Part shown: one piece after another, positions 61,094 to 64,000 of the stretch
How the letters are laid out: the number at the start of each line of letters is the position of its first letter
Numbering within the stretch: position 1 is the stretch's first letter
Assembly: GCF_013359935.1 (NCBI RefSeq)
Contig: NZ_JABMCB010000202.1
Span: forward strand, 859,085 to 923,084
Reading direction: 5' to 3'
DNA: 64,000 nt
Source of the DNA: Paenibacillus xylanilyticus
GTDB taxonomy: Bacteria > Bacillota > Bacilli > Paenibacillales > Paenibacillaceae
The notes under the pieces: generated by a model
The model's database searches: none
Told to the model about the DNA's origin: nothing
What the model saw: only the letters and a program-made list of their open reading frames with translations
Program-made: the position numbers and the translations under genes

Positions 61094-62023
61094 TCAATTG
61101 GCTATCGTTGAGACTCTTGTCAGTTTATCTGGGTTTACGACCAGATAAACGGCCTCGATGCGTTCACCCGATGAATCGGGTTGAAGACATAATACCTCGC
61201 TTAACTTCCCCTCTTTCATAAGTGCAACGTGAAGCTCTCCATTGATAACCGTGGGCACCCATTCCCGTTCCCTTAATCGGGTAAGCACACGTCTGGAGGT
61301 CAGAAGAGCCATGACGCCCTTGTGAACCATCATGGATTTCATAACTGTATGCACCCGCCCACCACCATCTGCGGTAAATACAGGTTGTTCAGAGAGAAGA
61401 TCAAGCATGGCAGTCACATCATAATTGAGAAAAGCGGTCGTGAAACGCGCAAGCAATTTTTCTTTGGCAGCACGATCCACCTGGGTCTGTTCCTTGTCAG
61501 GAAGTTGATCCGGCAGGTTGCGTCTGGCCCGACTAAATATCTGACGGCAATTGCTCTCCGTTTTGCCCAGCCAATCTGCGATCTCCCGGTACTCGTATTG
61601 GAATGCTTCACGAAGAACGAATACAGCGCGCTCCACGGGTGTGAGACGTTCCAGAAGAACCAGGTAGGCATAAGAGATCATTTCCTTCTGCTCGAAGGAT
61701 TCTTCAGGCAGAATCCCCATCTCACCTATGGGTTCAGGAAGCCATTCACCAACATAATGTTCTCTCTGATTACGGGCAGAATTGAGGAAATTCAGGCTCC
61801 GGTTCACCACGAGTTTGGCTATGTAGGATTTGGGGTTACGGATGATCTCGGCAGATTTGCCCTGCAGGCCTGTAAAACAGTCCTGAACAACATCCTCCGC
61901 CTCCACAACACTTCCAAGCATTCGGTAAGCAATGGAGAACGCATACGCTTTATAACGAATATACAGTTCACCAACTTCCAGAGAAGACTCTTCTGGCTCA
62001 TTAGTGGGATAATCAGGATTCAT
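61094..62023 (-). CDS. ECF41-type RNA polymerase sigma factor (SigJ-like)
   Basis: A 309-residue ECF sigma factor. Regions 2 and 4 are seen in AYRMLGSVVEAEDVVQDCF and EYREIADWLGKTESNCRQIFSRAR. A C-terminal SnoaL-like domain follows, with the ECF41 hallmark motifs WLPEP in the linker, DGGGR and NPDKL. In ECF41 factors this extra domain acts as a built-in controller. GAGGAGG is 9 bases before ATG 62023. It lies 37 bases after the carboxymuconolactone decarboxylase gene, the usual ECF41 partner. Confidence 0.95.
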   Translation of the reverse strand: MNPDYPTNEPEESSLEVGELYIRYKAYAFSIAYRMLGSVVEAEDVVQDCFTGLQGKSAEIIRNPKSYIAKLVVNRSLNFLNSARNQREHYVGEWLPEPIGEMGILPEESFEQKEMISYAYLVLLERLTPVERAVFVLREAFQYEYREIADWLGKTESNCRQIFSRARRNLPDQLPDKEQTQVDRAAKEKLLARFTTAFLNYDVTAMLDLLSEQPVFTADGGGRVHTVMKSMMVHKGVMALLTSRRVLTRLREREWVPTVINGELHVALMKEGKLSEVLCLQPDSSGERIEAVYLVVNPDKLTRVSTIAN

Positions 62024-62060
62024 TTGAATGGCCTCCTCTGGCAGTGGTTATTATATATGT

Positions 62061-62507
62061 TTAATTGAAACAGCCGGGATACATGCCTGTCGTAATTGCA
62101 ATTCGGTTCCAGTTGTTGATGGTATTGATCGCCATGATCAGATCCACCAGTTCAGCTTCACTAAAGTGTTCACGAACCTTGTTATACAATTCCAGTGGCA
62201 CGCCCTGTTGCGAAATTTGAGTCACTGCTTCAGCCAGTTCAAGCATAACACGTTCTTTTTCCGTAAACAAAGGAGCCTCACGCCAAACACTAAGCATCAA
62301 AATATGATCTGCATAATTGCCCAGCTTCATCAAATCTTTGGCATGCATATCAAGACAAAACGCGCAGCCATTGATTTGGGATACTCTGATTTTTAACAGC
62401 TCATATAATACTTTGTCTTCAAATTGACCCGACACAAACTGCTCCATTGCCAATAATGCCTTGAAAGCTCCCGGATTCACTGCTCTGTGGTTCATTCTCA
62501 AATTCAT
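62061..62507 (-). CDS. Carboxymuconolactone decarboxylase family protein (AhpD-like)
   Basis: A 148-residue protein of the CMD/AhpD fold. The redox motif is NGCAFCLDMHAKD with the CxxC pair and nearby His, typical of AhpD-like peroxidase-linked proteins. Start ATG 62507 follows CGGAGG by 8 bases. It is immediately upstream of the ECF41 sigma gene on one transcript and behind an ECF41-type promoter, as expected for the characteristic COE gene partner. Substrate unknown. Confidence 0.93.
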   Translation of the reverse strand: MNLRMNHRAVNPGAFKALLAMEQFVSGQFEDKVLYELLKIRVSQINGCAFCLDMHAKDLMKLGNYADHILMLSVWREAPLFTEKERVMLELAEAVTQISQQGVPLELYNKVREHFSEAELVDLIMAINTINNWNRIAITTGMYPGCFN

Positions 62508-62542
62508 TTCATTCGCCTCCGTATTGTAGTGTACATACTGAA

Positions 62543-62569
62543 GACAAATGAGCTGCGGAATCTGTGACA
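62543..62569 (-). promoter_or_regulatory. ECF41-type promoter of the CMD-sigma operon
   Basis: TGTCACA (62569-62563) is followed by 16 bases and TGTC (62546-62543) on the minus strand, matching the ECF41 promoter (TGTCACA, about 16-17 bases, CGTC) apart from the first -10 base. It lies 36 bases before the CMD start, implying autoregulation by the adjacent sigma factor. Confidence 0.7.
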
Positions 62570-62598
62570 CACATTCAAAAAAATTTACGATGGGGCAA

Positions 62599-63357
62599 TT
62601 AATATCTCCAGCCGTTGCCGATAAAAGGGCGCTGTACCGAGTATGGCATATAACCTGTCTCTGACGGCATATAGGCAGCATTCGGATGATGTTCATATGT
62701 TGGGTTCATTGGATCGGAATACATAATTTCCGGACTTGGCGCGTACTGCATTTGTACATAAGGCTGAGCGTTCGGCTGGCTGTTGGGTTTTGGCATGTTT
62801 TCAGCAGCTGGCGACACTTGAGTCGCACAATCTGCAGGGGGTCCAATGAAGACCGTTTTTTGAATAGGAGCAAGTGTTTCCTTAACCTTGTTTTCATCCA
62901 GACAGTACGTATGGGCCAGCACACTCGCAGGCGTAAGGCGCAGAATGTCTGAACCAAATATCGCTTCAGGAACAGGTGCATCAAAAATGGCTAACAGGTG
63001 AGTATGATCTGCAGTTGCAATTTCATAGTGCCACCATCCTTGGGGAACATTCGCTACCTGACCTGGATTAATGGGGAAGTTTAACAATTCGTTAGTAAAG
63101 GGATTGATTAGAGAAACTACAGCAGAACCACTGATGCAGTATACAAGCTCTGTTGCGTTCTGGTGAATGTGCGGCTCTACTACATTGCCAGTACTCAAAT
63201 AAATATCAAGCAGGGATGCATTTCCCAATGTATTTAACTGTTTAATGGAGAGGGAGTTAATATAGTTATTATCATCCTTTTTGAACAGTTGATTCTGGTT
63301 CACATCATACGTAAACTGAGTAGTTGGTAAAGTGTAATCCATATAAGAGGTTGCCAA
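62599..63357 (-). CDS. Cupin domain protein (germin-like), copy 2
   Basis: A roughly 250-residue cupin, paralogous to the one at 52 kb: PHIHQNATELVYCISG and PGQVANVPQGWWHYE, then FGSDILRLTPASVLAHTYCLDE and FIGPPADC. It has an additional C-terminal Pro/Asn/Gln/Tyr-rich tail of about 70 residues, a low-complexity extension not in copy 1, perhaps for surface display or aggregation. The start (63357 or 63342) is uncertain because neither has a strong ribosome site. Role unknown. Confidence 0.78.
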   Translation of the reverse strand: MATSYMDYTLPTTQFTYDVNQNQLFKKDDNNYINSLSIKQLNTLGNASLLDIYLSTGNVVEPHIHQNATELVYCISGSAVVSLINPFTNELLNFPINPGQVANVPQGWWHYEIATADHTHLLAIFDAPVPEAIFGSDILRLTPASVLAHTYCLDENKVKETLAPIQKTVFIGPPADCATQVSPAAENMPKPNSQPNAQPYVQMQYAPSPEIMYSDPMNPTYEHHPNAAYMPSETGYMPYSVQRPFIGNGWRY

Positions 63358-63611
63358 AATATAACGCCTGCCCTTCGCTCATGGTTTAGGTAAAAACCTA
63401 TACGCCAGCTTATGCCCTGGGCACATATGCGTGAGCCCATTTCTCCAAGAGTGGATGCAGGACAAACAACCCTATCCTGAATATATCTAAATCTGGATTT
63501 GCTTTCACGATTAACTGAATCATATAGATATTAAAACTTTTTGGAGTAGGCTGCTGTACTATTGTAAAAAATGCAAAATAACGTTGATTACATTATCAAG
63601 ATTTTTTAAAT
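63358..63611. other. Gap with no gene between the cupin and tRNA genes
   Basis: About 250 bases carrying AT-rich spacer and no recognisable coding or RNA feature besides the tRNA terminator that follows. Confidence 0.5.
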
Positions 63612-63655
63612 AAAAAAAAGACAGGATCAAGAGAAATCACTCTTAATCCTGTCTG
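63612..63655 (-). terminator. Intrinsic terminator of the tRNA cluster
   Basis: GACAGGATtAAGAG and CTCTTgATCCTGTC form a long stem on the minus strand followed by eight T. Confidence 0.93.
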
Positions 63656-63668
63656 ACTGTTCAGAAGA

Positions 63669-63749
63669 TGCGCGTGGAGGGACTTGAACCCCCACGTCAA
63701 AGACGCTAGATCCTAAGTCTAGTGCGTCTGCCAATTCCGCCACACGCGC
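63669..63749 (-). tRNA. tRNA-Leu (anticodon TAG)
   Basis: The minus strand folds as a class II tRNA: GCGCGTG acceptor, GCGGAATTGGCAGACGC D-region, anticodon stem CTAGA with loop CTTAGGA (anticodon TAG), a short variable arm, and TTCAAGTC T-loop. CCA is not encoded. It is next to tRNA-Met and near the 5S rRNA. Confidence 0.95.
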
Positions 63750-63754
63750 ATATA

Positions 63755-63831
63755 TGGTAGCGGCAGAGGGGATCGAACCCCCGACCTCACGGGTATGAAC
63801 CGTACGCTCTAGCCAGCTGAGCTACGCCGCC
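63755..63831 (-). tRNA. tRNA-Met (anticodon CAT)
   Basis: The minus strand folds as GGCGGCG acceptor, TAGCTCAGCTGGCTAGAGC D-region, anticodon loop TTCATAC (CAT) and TTCGATC T-loop, with an encoded CCA at the 3' end. It could be elongator, initiator or an Ile2-type tRNA. The weak G-T acceptor end favours the elongator form. Confidence 0.93.
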
Positions 63832-63843
63832 ACACTATGTAAT

Positions 63844-63866
63844 AAAAAACACCCCAGTGGGGTTTC
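63844..63866 (-). terminator. Terminator after 5S rRNA
   Basis: ACCCC and GGGGT flank a 3-base loop on the minus strand followed by a run of T, ending the rRNA operon before the tRNAs (read-through remains possible). Confidence 0.7.
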
Positions 63867-63982
63867 GCTTGGCAGCGTCCTACTCTCCCAGGACCCTTCG
63901 GTCCAAGTACCATCGGCGCTAGAGGGCTTAACGGTCGTGTTCGGGATGGGTACGTGTGGAACCCCTCCGCTATCGCCACCAA
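63867..63982 (-). rRNA. rrf: 5S ribosomal RNA
   Basis: The minus strand reads TTGGTGGCGATAGCGGAGGG, with the internal AACACGACCGTTAAGCCCTC and CGATGGTACTTGGACCGAAG segments of firmicute 5S rRNA. The ends are approximate. It is the end of an rRNA operon whose 16S and 23S genes lie beyond the window. Confidence 0.95.
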
Positions 63983-64000
63983 ACGTGATTTTGTCGAAGC

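Noticed and set aside
63669..63831. tRNA-associated integration site for a mobile element
   Set aside because: No integrase, direct repeat of the tRNA 3' end or phage gene is present nearby.

Overview
The window is chromosomal DNA from a Gram-positive, low-to-mid GC firmicute, most probably a Paenibacillus. The reasons are strong AGGAGG ribosome binding sites, frequent GTG and TTG starts, a tyrosyl-tRNA T-box leader, BglG/LicT antitermination with RAT sites, cre-like CcpA boxes, an ECF41 sigma factor, and many carbohydrate-uptake and small accessory genes. I see no transposase, integrase, phage gene or CRISPR array. Genus is inferred from protein character and layout, not from a database match.

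Layout. 1-5.6 kb: the ATPase (cut by the window edge) and binding lipoprotein of a NitT/TauT-type ABC importer, an M32 carboxypeptidase, a beta-carbonic anhydrase, a PadR regulator and a glycine-rich membrane protein with a YxcD-like partner. 5.6-7.3 kb: tyrS with its T-box. 7.3-8.3 kb: two adjacent immunity-type genes (DUF4375/DMP19 and Imm63-like) with no toxin in view. 8.4-12 kb: a frameshifted selO, a lipoprotein and an NCS2 nucleobase permease. 12.3-17.8 kb: regulator and small-molecule genes (Dabb, PadR, YhgE/Pip-like exporter, cytochrome P450, TetR with a divergent Old Yellow Enzyme). 18-25 kb: AraC with an EamA exporter, rluF, an uncharacterised gene pair, a YjfB-like protein, a 35-residue membrane peptide, a HAD remnant, a GNAT and a membrane-anchored subtilase.

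25-44 kb is a carbohydrate region. Two paralogous beta-glucoside loci (LicT antiterminator, PTS EIIBCA, GH1 6-phospho-beta-glucosidase) lie about 9.6 kb apart in the same orientation. Between them are a PPOX-family flavoprotein, a nucleotide kinase-like protein, an acyltransferase, a GNAT, a GH78 alpha-L-rhamnosidase, an AT-rich histidine-phosphatase lipoprotein, an AraC regulator and a 5'-nucleotidase. Each locus has RAT sites, intrinsic terminators and cre-like boxes, so both appear to be substrate-induced through antitermination and repressed by preferred sugars through CcpA.

44-50 kb: a frameshifted membrane-anchored gene, a frameshifted metallophosphoesterase, then zwf-tal-gndA, a pentose-phosphate cluster facing a divergent LysR gene. 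51-64 kb: a VPS62-like hypothetical, two paralogous cupins, lipoproteins, a three-gene operon with an SPFH protein carrying five zinc ribbons, two serine beta-lactamase-fold hydrolases, a DUF1361 protein, a secreted protein, and an ECF41 sigma factor with its carboxymuconolactone-decarboxylase partner behind a recognisable ECF41-type promoter. The right edge holds tRNA-Leu(TAG), tRNA-Met(CAT) and 5S rRNA on the minus strand, the tail of an rRNA operon.

Four genes (selO, a HAD phosphatase remnant, a metallophosphoesterase and the gene at 44.0-44.6 kb) are each broken by what looks like a one-base indel. Most are not at long homopolymers, so either real decay or residual assembly errors are possible. 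No unmistakable new system is present. The best leads are the unusual leader of the first beta-glucoside locus, the immunity-gene pair, the SPFH/zinc-ribbon operon and the possible short transcript near 36.6 kb.
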